Notes: a model not told the origin generated them from the sequence alone. DNA of 8,908 nucleotides from Caldilineaceae bacterium (GCA_012032975.1 JAAUPU010000072.1:1-8908); one strand, 5' to 3'. Shown: positions 1-6,681, numbered from the stretch's first letter. A program made the numbers and translations.

Positions 1-1
1 C

Positions 2-127
2 GGCAATGGCATCACCATCGCTATCGAGAACGGCAAGTTGGACCTGGGGACCTATCAAAACGTGCTGCTGCTGGAGATGGACGGGCCAAAGCAGCGGGAG
101 CTACGCTGCAAGGTGCTCGCGGGCTAA
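2..127 (+). CDS. YjbQ/UPF0047 family protein, C-terminal fragment
   Basis: The gene enters the window from the left; 41 codons and a TAA stop (125-127) are visible. The residues include an NGKLDLGTYQNVLLLEMDGP segment. It matches the conserved end of the YjbQ (UPF0047) family, where a 'G.L.LGTWQ.IFL.EFDGPR' pattern precedes a short beta strand and the stop. Family members are small proteins of about 130-140 residues, some with weak thiamine-phosphate synthase activity, so roughly the last third is present. The catalytic part lies outside the window, so no function can be confirmed here. The 98-base gap and a candidate promoter before the next gene suggest this is the last gene of its own transcript. 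Confidence 0.75.
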   Translation, partial: GNGITIAIENGKLDLGTYQNVLLLEMDGPKQRELRCKVLAG

Positions 128-173
128 GGGGAGAGCGCGGGTGCGCAGATGTTTCATGGATCGGAGCGACCGC

Positions 174-182
174 TGATACAAT
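174..182 (+). promoter_or_regulatory. Candidate extended -10 promoter upstream of the Uma2 gene
   Basis: TGATACAAT reads as an extended -10 element (TGn followed by TACAAT, five of six consensus bases). A weak -35-like TTCATG sits at 153-158, 18 bases upstream. The predicted start of transcription is near 189, leaving a leader of about 37 bases before the ATG at 226. The spacing resembles the stronger promoter upstream of 1959. It is a pattern match only. Confidence 0.4.
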
Positions 183-225
183 CTGAGGGTAGACGTTGCT
201 CTGATCCATATCACGAGTTCATCCC

Positions 226-961
226 ATGACGATTCAAGAAGCCAGACATCTGGAAGACAATCGAAGGGAAGCGCCACAACTGAATAGCAGCGCGCCGACC
301 CTCGCTGCCGGTGATTTTTTGACCCGCGCCGAATTCGAGCGTCGCTATGAACAGCATCCCGAAATCAAGAAGGCTGAGTTAATCGAAGGAATCGTCTACA
401 TGCCCTCCCCCGTCCGAGCGAAGCAACACGGCGACCCACATTTCGACATGATCAGTTGGCTCGGAGTCTTTCGCGCCAACACACCGGGAGTACGCGGTAG
501 CGACAACACCACGTTGCGACTCGACAACTGGAACGAGCCGCAGCCGGACGCTTTGCTTCGACTGGAGCCTGCGCTGGGCGGAGGGTCGCAGATCGGCGAG
601 GATGGTTACCTGGAAGGGCCGCCCGAGCTGATTGTCGAGATCGCCGCCAGCAGCTCTAGCTACGACATGAACCAGAAGAAGGCGGTGTACGCGCGCCACG
701 GTGTTCCAGAATACCTGGTGGTGCTGACCGAAGAGCAAAGAGCGGCGTGGTTCGCGCTGCACGACGGCGAATATCGGGAGATCGCGCCGGACCAAGCTGG
801 CGTCATCCGCAGCGAACTCTTTCCTGGTCTGTGGCTTCAAACGGCCGCGATCTGGGACAACGATCTGACGACACTGCTGGCCACACTTCAATTGGGGCTG
901 GCCGTCACCCGAACACGAGGCGTTTGTAAAAACACTTCCCTCGCCAGGAGAAACCCCATGA
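226..961 (+). CDS. Uma2 family (DUF820) PD-(D/E)XK endonuclease-like protein, frameshifted near its 3' end
   Basis: This is a Uma2-family protein with a restriction-endonuclease-like fold. The likely metal-binding set is in the expected order: E54 in ELIEG, D108 in PQPD, E138 in ELIVEIA, K152 in NQKKAVY, then GVPEYLVV. The family is greatly expanded in cyanobacteria and Chloroflexota; its cellular role is unclear. As written the frame does not stop but runs on to 1731 through the next gene. Stepping one base forward after the Ala codon at 901-903 gives SPEHEAFVKTLPSPGETP and a TGA at 959-961. That is the usual Uma2 ending (LGLASPEH.AFV) and gives a 244-residue protein of normal size. I therefore read one extra base at about 901-904 and end the gene at 961. 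The restored TGA overlaps the downstream ATG (ATGA), so the two genes would be translationally coupled. A real fusion or programmed +1 shift is less likely. Confidence 0.8.
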
Positions 962-1731
962 CCCGAGCCTTTTCCATGATCGACATCCCGACACGACCGG
1001 TCAAACCTCGCCAGATGGGACTGACCATGATGATCGACTGGGGCATCCCCCTGACTGCGCAACAGGACACCTTGGCGCTCGCGGGTGACTTCATCGACCT
1101 GGCCAAGATCGCGGTGGGCATCTCTGGGTTGCTCTCCGAGGAGATGCTGCGGGCAAAGCTTGATGCCTATCGCGCCGCGGGCGTCGAGCCTTTCCCCGGC
1201 GGCATGTATGTCGAACTGGCCCACAAGCAGGGCAAGACCGATGCCTATTTCGCCGAATGCAAGCGGGTAGGCTATTCCCTGGTCGAGATTTCTGACAATG
1301 TGGTGCACTTCTCGCCGGAGACGCGGTCGCGGCTGATCCGCCAGGCAGTGGAGGATCACGGGCTGCGTGTGCTGGGCGAGGTGGGCAGCAAACATGTGGA
1401 GACCGACCCCGCGACGCTGGTCGCCGACATCAAGGGGTCGCTGGAGGCGGGCGCGTGGAAGGTCTTCGTGGAAGCGGCCGAATTCGTGGTGAAGGGTGGC
1501 TTTGACACCGGATTGGTCGAATACATCCTCAGCGAGGTGGATGCGTCGGACATCCTCTTTGAACTCCCAGGCCACTGGATCGCGGACGTTCACGCCCATG
1601 AAATCTACCGCATGATGATGTGGCTGGTCGAGCATGTGGGGATCGACGTCAACATCGGCAATGTGGCATCGTCGGAAGTGATCCCGCTGGAAACATTGCG
1701 CACCCACGTCGGCGTGAACATGAAACTTTGA
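958..1731 (+). CDS. comA: Phosphosulfolactate synthase (ComA family)
   Basis: A 257-residue protein of the ComA family (TIM-barrel). The family adds sulfite to phosphoenolpyruvate to make (2R)-3-phospho-3-sulfolactate, the first step to sulfolactate and, in methanogens, coenzyme M. Family motifs in order: RPVKPRQMGLTMMIDWG (13-29), DFIDLAKIAVG (44-54), GGMYVE (81-86), GYSLVEISDN (105-114), EVGSK (141-145), AGAWKVFVEAAE (164-175), VNIGNVASSEVIPLETLR (231-248). The length is typical, but the C-terminus (THVGVNMKL) departs from the RGLRGDT-like ending I recall for archaeal members. The ATG at 958 has a good Shine-Dalgarno (AGGAG, 946-950) and sits where homology begins. The frame is continuous with 226, which I attribute to an indel upstream and not a genuine fusion. 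No other sulfolactate or coenzyme M gene is nearby, so the end product cannot be told. Confidence 0.85.
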   Translation: MTRAFSMIDIPTRPVKPRQMGLTMMIDWGIPLTAQQDTLALAGDFIDLAKIAVGISGLLSEEMLRAKLDAYRAAGVEPFPGGMYVELAHKQGKTDAYFAECKRVGYSLVEISDNVVHFSPETRSRLIRQAVEDHGLRVLGEVGSKHVETDPATLVADIKGSLEAGAWKVFVEAAEFVVKGGFDTGLVEYILSEVDASDILFELPGHWIADVHAHEIYRMMMWLVEHVGIDVNIGNVASSEVIPLETLRTHVGVNMKL

Positions 1732-1958
1732 GCGCGTTTGCCTGCGCAACACCTCACCCGCGTGACAAGATGAGCCGCCAGATATAGAGAATCACACCAG
1801 CGGCCTATCTTCCATCCCCTTTCACTCTACCTCCCGCTATACGCAAGCCGCCCCAATTGCTCACCGGGTCAACTCGGCATAATTGTGTTGATGTAAATCG
1901 CGCGTGCTATAATCCATGAACTTTTGCAGCGGATGTGCGCGTCGAGGAGCAACACTGA
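1732..1958 (+). other. Intergenic region between comA and the M50 protease gene
   Basis: These 227 bases carry no convincing ORF. They are less GC-rich than the flanking genes and include pyrimidine-rich text around 1808-1840. I found no strong hairpin followed by a T-run, so the end of the upstream transcript is not defined. The only clear signal is the promoter at about 1905-1913 that serves the downstream operon. Confidence 0.6.
1905..1913 (+). promoter_or_regulatory. Extended -10 promoter of the M50 protease operon
   Basis: TGCTATAAT is a perfect extended -10 box (TGn plus TATAAT). The upstream text (TTGTGTTGATG, 1884-1894) offers only imperfect -35 candidates at non-ideal spacing, which is tolerated when an extended -10 is present. 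Transcription would begin near 1920, giving a leader of about 38 bases that contains the ribosome binding site GAGGAG (1944-1949) before the ATG at 1959. It lies in the largest intergenic gap of the window and fits as the main promoter for the genes that follow. Confidence 0.65.
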
Positions 1959-2687
1959 ATGTATTCGAATTCGCCCAATCGAGGCTGGAATGCCTTGTCG
2001 CAAAACCAGAAGATCGGCATCGTGGTCGTCGGACTGCTGGTTTTGTATGGCATCTTTGCCTCTGCCGGGGGCAGCGGACCGCTGGCTCGGCTGACGGACC
2101 CGGGCTGGATCATGGCGGCGGCCGGCATTGTCTTCCTGGCTCTGCCGATCCATGAATTTGCCCATGCTGCGACCGCGGTTGCGCTGGGCGATCCGACGCC
2201 CAAGTTGCAGGGGCGCTACACGCTCAACCCGCTGGTGCATATTGACCCAATGGGCGCTATTCTGATCTTCCTGGTGGGCTTTGGCTGGGCCAAGCCGGTG
2301 CAGTGGAACCCGCGCAACATCACCATCGATCTCCGTCTGGGTGCGATTCTAGTGGCGATCGCGGGTCCGCTCAGCAATCTTGCGCTGGCTGCATTCAGCT
2401 TGATGTTGCTCGGATTGGGCATTTTGCCAGAGGCGCTGGGTGAAAGCTTTCTTGGTTTTTTTGCCTATATCAACGTCCTGCTCTTTGTCTTCAATCTGAT
2501 CCCCATTCCGCCGCTGGATGGCTCTCATGTCTTGTTTGCGCTCTTACCGGGAGACACATTCCGGCTGCGCGCTCAACTGAGCCAGTTTGGTTTTATGCTT
2601 CTCTTCGGTGTGATCTTCTTGGCGCCGGGCGTCATCCAGACGCCGACGAATCTGATCATGAACTGGCTGATCACCATCTTTCTTTGA
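1959..2687 (+). CDS. Site-2 protease family intramembrane metalloprotease (peptidase M50)
   Basis: A 242-residue multi-pass membrane protein. The zinc-site helix carries HEFAH (H65-E66, H69), and the third ligand lies in [10 protein letters not shown] (179-188, D187), the NPDG-type motif of site-2 proteases. The AGPLSN segment (135-140) is also typical of the short bacterial M50 group. Hydrophobic segments lie at about 19-34, 52-75, 98-112, 128-156, 164-181 and 212-227, with no PDZ or CBS domain. Such enzymes cleave transmembrane substrates such as anti-sigma factors; the substrate here is unknown. The ATG is set by GAGGAG eight to nine bases upstream and a strong promoter. The stop at 2685-2687 is one base from the ATG of the HD gene, so the two are almost certainly co-translated. 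Confidence 0.9.
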   Translation: MYSNSPNRGWNALSQNQKIGIVVVGLLVLYGIFASAGGSGPLARLTDPGWIMAAAGIVFLALPIHEFAHAATAVALGDPTPKLQGRYTLNPLVHIDPMGAILIFLVGFGWAKPVQWNPRNITIDLRLGAILVAIAGPLSNLALAAFSLMLLGLGILPEALGESFLGFFAYINVLLFVFNLIPIPPLDGSHVLFALLPGDTFRLRAQLSQFGFMLLFGVIFLAPGVIQTPTNLIMNWLITIFL

Positions 2688-2688
2688 C

Positions 2689-3266
2689 ATGGATCATCGA
2701 ATCGCGACAAGGCCTGCGCAGGTAGACGCATGGCGGAATACCCGCTATCGAGTCGGCCAGTTCTTCGCTGGATTCAGAGCGCGGGTCAGCGCAGAGGAGA
2801 GCGAGCTGGCAGCCGATCTGTTGCCGGCAGGCGCGGCGGCGCTGTTCGATCAGATGCCGGTCGACGCCCAGCGCCACAGCCTGAATGTCTTCTATACATT
2901 GCGCGGCGCTGGCTTTGACCAGCCTGACCTCCTTGCGGCGGCCTTGCTCCACGACGTGGGCAAGACCGCGACAGGGCGAAATGGCGCCCGGCTTACCCTC
3001 TGGTGGCGCGGGCCACTTGTCTTGGCAGAGACCATCTCGCCGCGCATCTTGCGGCGACTGGCCAAGGAGAGCGGAACGGGATGGCGCCATCTGATCCATA
3101 TCCATTTGGAGCACGCACGGATCGGAGCAGAATGGGCGCGGTTGGCAGGTTGTTCGCCGCTCACCTGCTGGCTGATCGAGACGCACCAGGCTAAGGCGCC
3201 CACGGAGCCAGCGAAAACGACGACCAACTGCTGGCCGCTTTGCAGTGGGCCGACGGCAGAAATTGA
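2689..3266 (+). CDS. HD-domain protein, frameshifted near its 3' end
   Basis: A small HD-superfamily (putative metal-dependent phosphohydrolase) protein. H63 (RHSLNV) and the H88-D89 pair in ALLHDVGK form the core metal site. Further histidines follow in the LIHIHLEHARIG segment and in the later ETHQ. As written the frame passes the natural end and continues into the dehydrogenase gene. Moving back one base at about 3213-3216 gives NDDQLLAALQWADGRN and a TGA at 3264-3266, for a protein of 192 residues. This restores a WAD near the end, whose aspartate (D189) could be the final metal ligand of the H..HD..D signature; the uncorrected frame lacks it. One missing base, perhaps an A of the AAAA run at 3214-3217, explains the break. 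The start lies one base after the M50 stop. The substrate is unknown; a signalling-nucleotide or nucleotide phosphohydrolase is possible. Confidence 0.75.
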
Positions 3267-3282
3267 ACCATCAGGAGCAAAA

Positions 3283-4278
3283 ATGGCAAAAGCAAGCATC
3301 ACGATCATCGGCCTGGGCGTGACCGGCGCAAGCCTGGGCCTGGCCCTGCAACGCCAGGAGACCAGCTTTGAGATCGTCGGCCACGACAAGGAGATGGATG
3401 CCGCCCACGCCGCGCGCAAACAAGGCGCGGTCAATCGGACCGAGTGGAATCTCTTCAGCGCGTGCGAAGACGCCAGCTTGATTGTGCTTGCCGTGCCGTT
3501 GGGCGAAGTGGGCGGTCTGTTCGAGTTGCTTGCGGACACCCTCGAACCCGGCACCATGATCCTGACCCTTTCCAGCGTGATGCAGCCGGTCATCGACCTG
3601 GCCGCCAGACATCTCCCCGAACATAAGAATTTCATCGTCGCCCACCCGATCTTGTCAGGCATTGGCGGCGCATTGCAAGTTCGTGGCGATCTCTTCGACG
3701 ACGTCGTCTTTGCTCTGGCGCCGGGTCTGCAAACGGACCCCAACGCAATCCAGCTCGCCAGCGATTTTGTGGCTCGTGTCAATGCACAGCCGCTCTTTGT
3801 CGACGCGCTGGAACACGACGGCATCATGGCCGGGGTCGAACATCTGCCGCTGATGATGGCCGTTTCGTTGACACACACCCTCGCGTCTGCACCAAGCTGG
3901 CGAGAGGCGAAAAAGCTGGCCGGTCGGCGCTTTGCCCAGGCCAGCGATATGGGCGACAGCACTGCGCAGCTCTATGGCGCGCTCCACGCCAACCGGGCCA
4001 ATCTCTTGTTGCGCATCCGCCAGCTCCGCGAAGATCTGGCTGAATGGCAGGAGTTGCTGGAGGTCGATCCGCCTGAAGGTGAAGAACATCCGTTGATGGG
4101 CCGCTTGAAGGAAGTGATAGAGGCGCGCCGATCCTGGGCGACACAGGCGATGCTCAAGAACTGGGACGATGCTCCAGAGCCGCAAGAAAAGGTCGAAAGC
4201 TCGGGGCTGTTCCGCCAGATGTTCTTTGGCAACTTGATGAACCGGCGCGGCTCGCCGGGTCGTGAAGAGAAGAAATAG
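3283..4278 (+). CDS. Prephenate/arogenate dehydrogenase family (TyrA-like) protein
   Basis: A 331-residue NAD(P)-dependent dehydrogenase of the TyrA family. The N-terminal Rossmann domain has GLGVTG (10-15) and an acidic residue ending the second strand (D35). An AVPLGEV strand (70-76), HPILSG (121-126) and the helical C-terminal domain with DALEHDGIMAGVEHLPLMM (174-192) follow. Canonical members oxidatively decarboxylate prephenate or arogenate for tyrosine synthesis. Here the TD.GS.K motif reads TLSSVMQP (the D and K are gone), HPMAG is HPILSG, and SHLPH is EHLPL, so the true substrate is uncertain. The ATG at 3283 is preceded by AGGAG (3273-3277) five bases away and by a TGA at 3264-3266 in another frame. 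The uninterrupted frame back to 2689 is best explained by a missing base in the HD gene. A charged tail ends the protein 15 bases before the next gene. Confidence 0.8.
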   Translation: MAKASITIIGLGVTGASLGLALQRQETSFEIVGHDKEMDAAHAARKQGAVNRTEWNLFSACEDASLIVLAVPLGEVGGLFELLADTLEPGTMILTLSSVMQPVIDLAARHLPEHKNFIVAHPILSGIGGALQVRGDLFDDVVFALAPGLQTDPNAIQLASDFVARVNAQPLFVDALEHDGIMAGVEHLPLMMAVSLTHTLASAPSWREAKKLAGRRFAQASDMGDSTAQLYGALHANRANLLLRIRQLREDLAEWQELLEVDPPEGEEHPLMGRLKEVIEARRSWATQAMLKNWDDAPEPQEKVESSGLFRQMFFGNLMNRRGSPGREEKK

Positions 4279-4293
4279 AACACGCCACACCTC

Positions 4294-5283
4294 GTGAAGC
4301 TGATCATCCAGATACCATGTTACAACGAAGCGGCCACGCTGCCGGAAACGCTAGCCGCGCTCCCGCGGGCGGTGCCAGGCGTGGATGTGGTCGAAACCTT
4401 GGTGATCGACGATGGCAGTCGCGATGAAACCGCCCGAGTGGCGATGCAGTTGGGAGTGGATCACGTGGTTCGCCACCCACACAATCGGGGGCTTGCCCAA
4501 GCCTTTGCGACGGGGTTAGAGGCGTCGCTACATCACGGCGCTGACATCATCGTCAACACCGATGCGGACAATCAGTATTGGGGTGCAGACATAGCAAGGC
4601 TGGTAGAACCCATCGTATCGGGCCGCGCGGATCTGGTAATCGGTGACCGGGATGTCGCAGCGCAGCCCAATTTCACTCCCTTCAAACGGTGGCTACAGCG
4701 GCTTGGTAGCTGGGTAATCTCGCGGGCGGCCGGTTCGACTGTGCCTGATGCGACAAGCGGCTTCCGGGCGCTGACGCGCGAGATGGCATTACGCACGCTG
4801 GTTTTGAGCGATTACTCGTACACATTGGAAACGCTCATCCAGGCCGGCGCACGGCGGGCGGCCATCGAACATGTGCAGATCCGCACGAATCCGCCCACGC
4901 GTCCCTCCCGGCTCATGACCAGCCTGCCGAATTACCTCGCCCACTCCACCGTCACCATCGTGCGCGCCTACACACTCTATCGCCCGCTGCGCGTCTTCAC
5001 TATTCTGGGGTTGATCTCGGTGGCGATCGGGGTCTTGCTCGGCGCCCGTTTTCTCTATTTCTTCGCCTTTGGCCGCGGAGACGGCCATATCCAATCGCTG
5101 ATCCTGACTGCCGTCTTCCTGATCGTCGGCTTCCAGGTGCTGCTGATCGGCCTGGTCGCCGATCTGGTGGGCTTCAACCGCAAGATTTTGGACCAGGTTC
5201 TGTATCGAATCCGCAAAATCGAAGCTCATCGATCCGAGGAGGCCGAGCATGACGATGGCTCGCCGCGCTCGCATCTCCGTTGA
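4294..5283 (+). CDS. Family 2 glycosyltransferase, polyprenyl-phosphate sugar synthase (DPM1/GtrB-like)
   Basis: A 329-residue GT-A fold glycosyltransferase. Signature pieces are [14 protein letters not shown] (7-20), [10 protein letters not shown] (37-46), [13 protein letters not shown] (63-75), the metal/nucleotide-binding NTDADNQY (88-95) and DATSGFRAL (152-160). Two predicted membrane helices lie at about 233-257 and 266-291, and a short charged tail follows. This arrangement fits enzymes that move a hexose from a nucleotide sugar to undecaprenyl phosphate on the cytoplasmic face of the membrane. The donor cannot be told. The start is the GTG at 4294, the only start between the upstream in-frame stop (4276-4278) and the conserved core; no good ribosome binding site precedes it, so coupling to the dehydrogenase gene is likely. 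The last codons overlap a small ORF with a strong Shine-Dalgarno. Confidence 0.9.
   Translation: MKLIIQIPCYNEAATLPETLAALPRAVPGVDVVETLVIDDGSRDETARVAMQLGVDHVVRHPHNRGLAQAFATGLEASLHHGADIIVNTDADNQYWGADIARLVEPIVSGRADLVIGDRDVAAQPNFTPFKRWLQRLGSWVISRAAGSTVPDATSGFRALTREMALRTLVLSDYSYTLETLIQAGARRAAIEHVQIRTNPPTRPSRLMTSLPNYLAHSTVTIVRAYTLYRPLRVFTILGLISVAIGVLLGARFLYFFAFGRGDGHIQSLILTAVFLIVGFQVLLIGLVADLVGFNRKILDQVLYRIRKIEAHRSEEAEHDDGSPRSHLR
5237..5242 (+). promoter_or_regulatory. Perfect Shine-Dalgarno inside the end of the upstream glycosyltransferase gene
   Basis: AGGAGG lies six bases before an ATG at 5249. It is the best ribosome binding site in this part of the window, whereas the ATG of the GT4 gene at 5329 has none. 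It serves either the short ORF 5249-5332 or, through it, the GT4 gene. Confidence 0.55.
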
Positions 5284-5332
5284 ACAAGCATTCGTTACCT
5301 ATGAAGCAAACTCCGTGAACCATTGCCCATGA
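5249..5332 (+). CDS. Possible 27-residue coupling ORF
   Basis: A short frame of 27 codons opens with [13 protein letters not shown], directly after AGGAGG with ideal spacing. It overlaps the last 35 bases of the upstream glycosyltransferase gene. Its TGA (5330-5332) overlaps the ATG of the GT4 gene (ATGA, 5329-5332). The arrangement suits termination-reinitiation, which would deliver ribosomes to a downstream start that lacks its own Shine-Dalgarno. The peptide resembles nothing I know. Alternatively the ORF is the true N-terminus of the GT4 protein separated by an indel, but the normal GT4 core begins immediately after 5329, so no extension is needed. A chance match is also possible. Confidence 0.35.
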   Translation: MTMARRARISVEQAFVTYEANSVNHCP

Positions 5333-6681
5333 CTCCAGAGCCAGAACTACGCGTCTGTTATTTCGGCACCTACCGTGCGACCTATTCTCGCAATCGGATC
5401 ATGATCAAAGGGCTGCGTCGCAACGGTGTCACCCTCATCGAGTGCAACGAGCCGCTTTGGCGAGGGATCGAGGATCGGGTGGCCGCGGTCGAGGGTGGCT
5501 GGCGGCGACCCGCATTCTGGTGGCGCGTGGCGCGGGCATATGGCCGGCTGCTCATTCGATTTCTGCGCTTGCGCGGCAAATACGACGTCATGGTCGTCGG
5601 CTACCCGGGGCAGTTCGATATTTTCCTGGCGCGAATCCTGACCTGGCTGGACCGCAAGCCGCTGGTCTGGGATGTCTTCATGTCGATCTATTTGATCGCA
5701 TGGGAACGCAAACTTGACCAGTCGAGTCCCACTGCGGTGGCACTATTGCAGCGCTGGGAGCAGTTGGCCTGCCGCCTGCCGGAGATGCTGATCCTGGACA
5801 CCGAAGAATATGTCGCCTGGTTTGGAAAGAGCCACGGCGCCTCCTCCGAGCGATTCCGCCTGGTTCCAACCGGCGTGGAGAGTGACAAGTTCCGCGCCGT
5901 GAGGGAGAGCGCCGGCGAAGACGACACCTTTACCGTTCTCTACTACGGCACCTTCATCCCAAACCACGGCGTGTTGACGATGGTGGAGGCGGCAAGAGTG
6001 TTGGCGAATGATCCGTCCATCTATTTTGAGATGGTCGGCGATGGACCCGAGCTTGCGGCAGCCCAAGCTTTGGCGAATCGATATGGCTTGACCAATATTC
6101 GTTTCGTCGGATGGTTGGAGCAGCAAGAATTGACGCAACGGATCTCGACGGCGGATCTCTGTCTCGGAGCCTTTGGCGAGACGCCGCAGTCGTTGATGAC
6201 GGTGCAGAACAAGATCTACGAATGTCTGGCAATGGGCAAACCGCTTGTGAGCGGGCGGGGACCAGCCGTGGAGCGTGCGCTGCGCCACGCAGTTGATCTG
6301 TTTCTGTGCCCACGCAATGATCCGGTGGCGTTGGCGCAATCGATCCTGCTTTTGCGCAGTCAGCCGCAGTTGCGCGCCCGTCTCGCCGAGGAGGGCGCAC
6401 GCCATGTGGAGCAAGCATATAGCCTGACGCCCATCGGCGCACGGTTCCGGCGTCATCTGCTGGAGGTACAGGCACAATCAGTTGAGCCTTCAATGCCCGC
6501 CTCTAGGCCACAGCAGGAAAATAAGTGTCCACCAAGTCACACGAAGGTACCTGAAGAACAGGTCAAGACTTCGTGCTTCTTCGGGTGCCTTCGTGGATGG
6601 TTTGTATTTTGGATTCGCCCTAGAGATCGGCTCCACAGCATCTGTCAGTTACCCTGGGCTGGGATGCGCCATGGCGATTGA
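5329..6681 (+). CDS. GT4-type (GT-B fold) glycosyltransferase with a doubtful C-terminal tail
   Basis: A retaining-type glycosyltransferase. The N-terminal Rossmann domain opens with LRVCYFGTYR and an SRNR segment. The C-terminal donor domain has LVPTGVESDKF, VLYYGTFIPNHGVLTMVEAA, EMVGDGPE, IRFVGWLEQQEL and the nucleotide-sugar site QNKIYECLAMGKPLVSG. The recognisable protein ends at about RFRRHLLEVQAQ, some 380-390 residues, typical for the family. The remaining sixty or so residues (from about 6482) have no GT4 character and translate a hairpin repeat, so the real stop may have been lost: one more A in the AAAA at 6518-6521 would create a TAA at once. I start at ATG 5329; an in-frame TTG at 5323 adds two residues. 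The acceptor is unknown, but neighbours point to surface glycan or glycolipid assembly. Confidence 0.8.
   Translation: MTPEPELRVCYFGTYRATYSRNRIMIKGLRRNGVTLIECNEPLWRGIEDRVAAVEGGWRRPAFWWRVARAYGRLLIRFLRLRGKYDVMVVGYPGQFDIFLARILTWLDRKPLVWDVFMSIYLIAWERKLDQSSPTAVALLQRWEQLACRLPEMLILDTEEYVAWFGKSHGASSERFRLVPTGVESDKFRAVRESAGEDDTFTVLYYGTFIPNHGVLTMVEAARVLANDPSIYFEMVGDGPELAAAQALANRYGLTNIRFVGWLEQQELTQRISTADLCLGAFGETPQSLMTVQNKIYECLAMGKPLVSGRGPAVERALRHAVDLFLCPRNDPVALAQSILLLRSQPQLRARLAEEGARHVEQAYSLTPIGARFRRHLLEVQAQSVEPSMPASRPQQENKCPPSHTKVPEEQVKTSCFFGCLRGWFVFWIRPRDRLHSICQLPWAGMRHGD
6528..6600 (+). repeat. Imperfect hairpin repeat with 10-base internal period
   Basis: The arms at 6540-6559 (CACGAAGGTACCTGAAGAAC) and 6576-6595 (CTTCTTCGGGTGCCTTCGTG) are inverted copies. 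They match at 17 of 20 positions, and two of the three differences would be G-U pairs in RNA; the loop is 16 bases. The right side is three ten-base units starting CTTCGTG, CTTCGGG and CTTCGTG (6569, 6579, 6589), and the left side has the complementary phasing. Outer ends CCACC (6529-6533) and GGATGG (6595-6600) extend the symmetry loosely. Repeats of CTTCGTG/CACGAAG units are, from memory, a recurrent intergenic element in Chloroflexota and several other phyla. There is no downstream T-run, so it is not an obvious intrinsic terminator. It supports the view that 6490-6670 is noncoding. Confidence 0.65.

Noticed and set aside
379..1752. A long open frame of 457 codons on the minus strand.
   Set aside because: It is a shadow of the Uma2 and ComA genes caused by high GC and codon bias. 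The translation has no domain character and is rich in His, Arg and Gln, as is usual for such shadows.
1735..1755. A possible small stem (GCGC...GCGC) after comA as a terminator.
   Set aside because: The stem is about four base pairs, imperfect and without a U-tract, so it is not supportable.
3211..3219. GCGAAAACG as a programmed -1 slippery site.
   Set aside because: It does not match the X XXY YYZ heptamer and no stimulatory structure is evident nearby. A simple base loss is more economical.
2892..3962. A long open frame of 356 codons on the minus strand.
   Set aside because: It lies opposite the HD and TyrA-like genes, which have clear motifs. The minus-strand product is Ser/Arg/Pro-rich with no recognisable fold or start signal.
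5743..6477. Minus-strand open frames opposite the GT4 gene.
   Set aside because: They have no homology features and the plus-strand glycosyltransferase motifs explain the region.
6540..6595. The hairpin considered as a CRISPR fragment or intrinsic terminator.
   Set aside because: There are no regularly spaced identical repeats with unique spacers and no T-run after the stem. The internal ten-base periodicity fits a dispersed intergenic repeat better.
6482..6670. An N-terminal extension of the second family 2 glycosyltransferase beginning at 6482.
   Set aside because: The extra 63 residues translate the hairpin repeat, and the conserved first strand starts just after the ATG at 6671.
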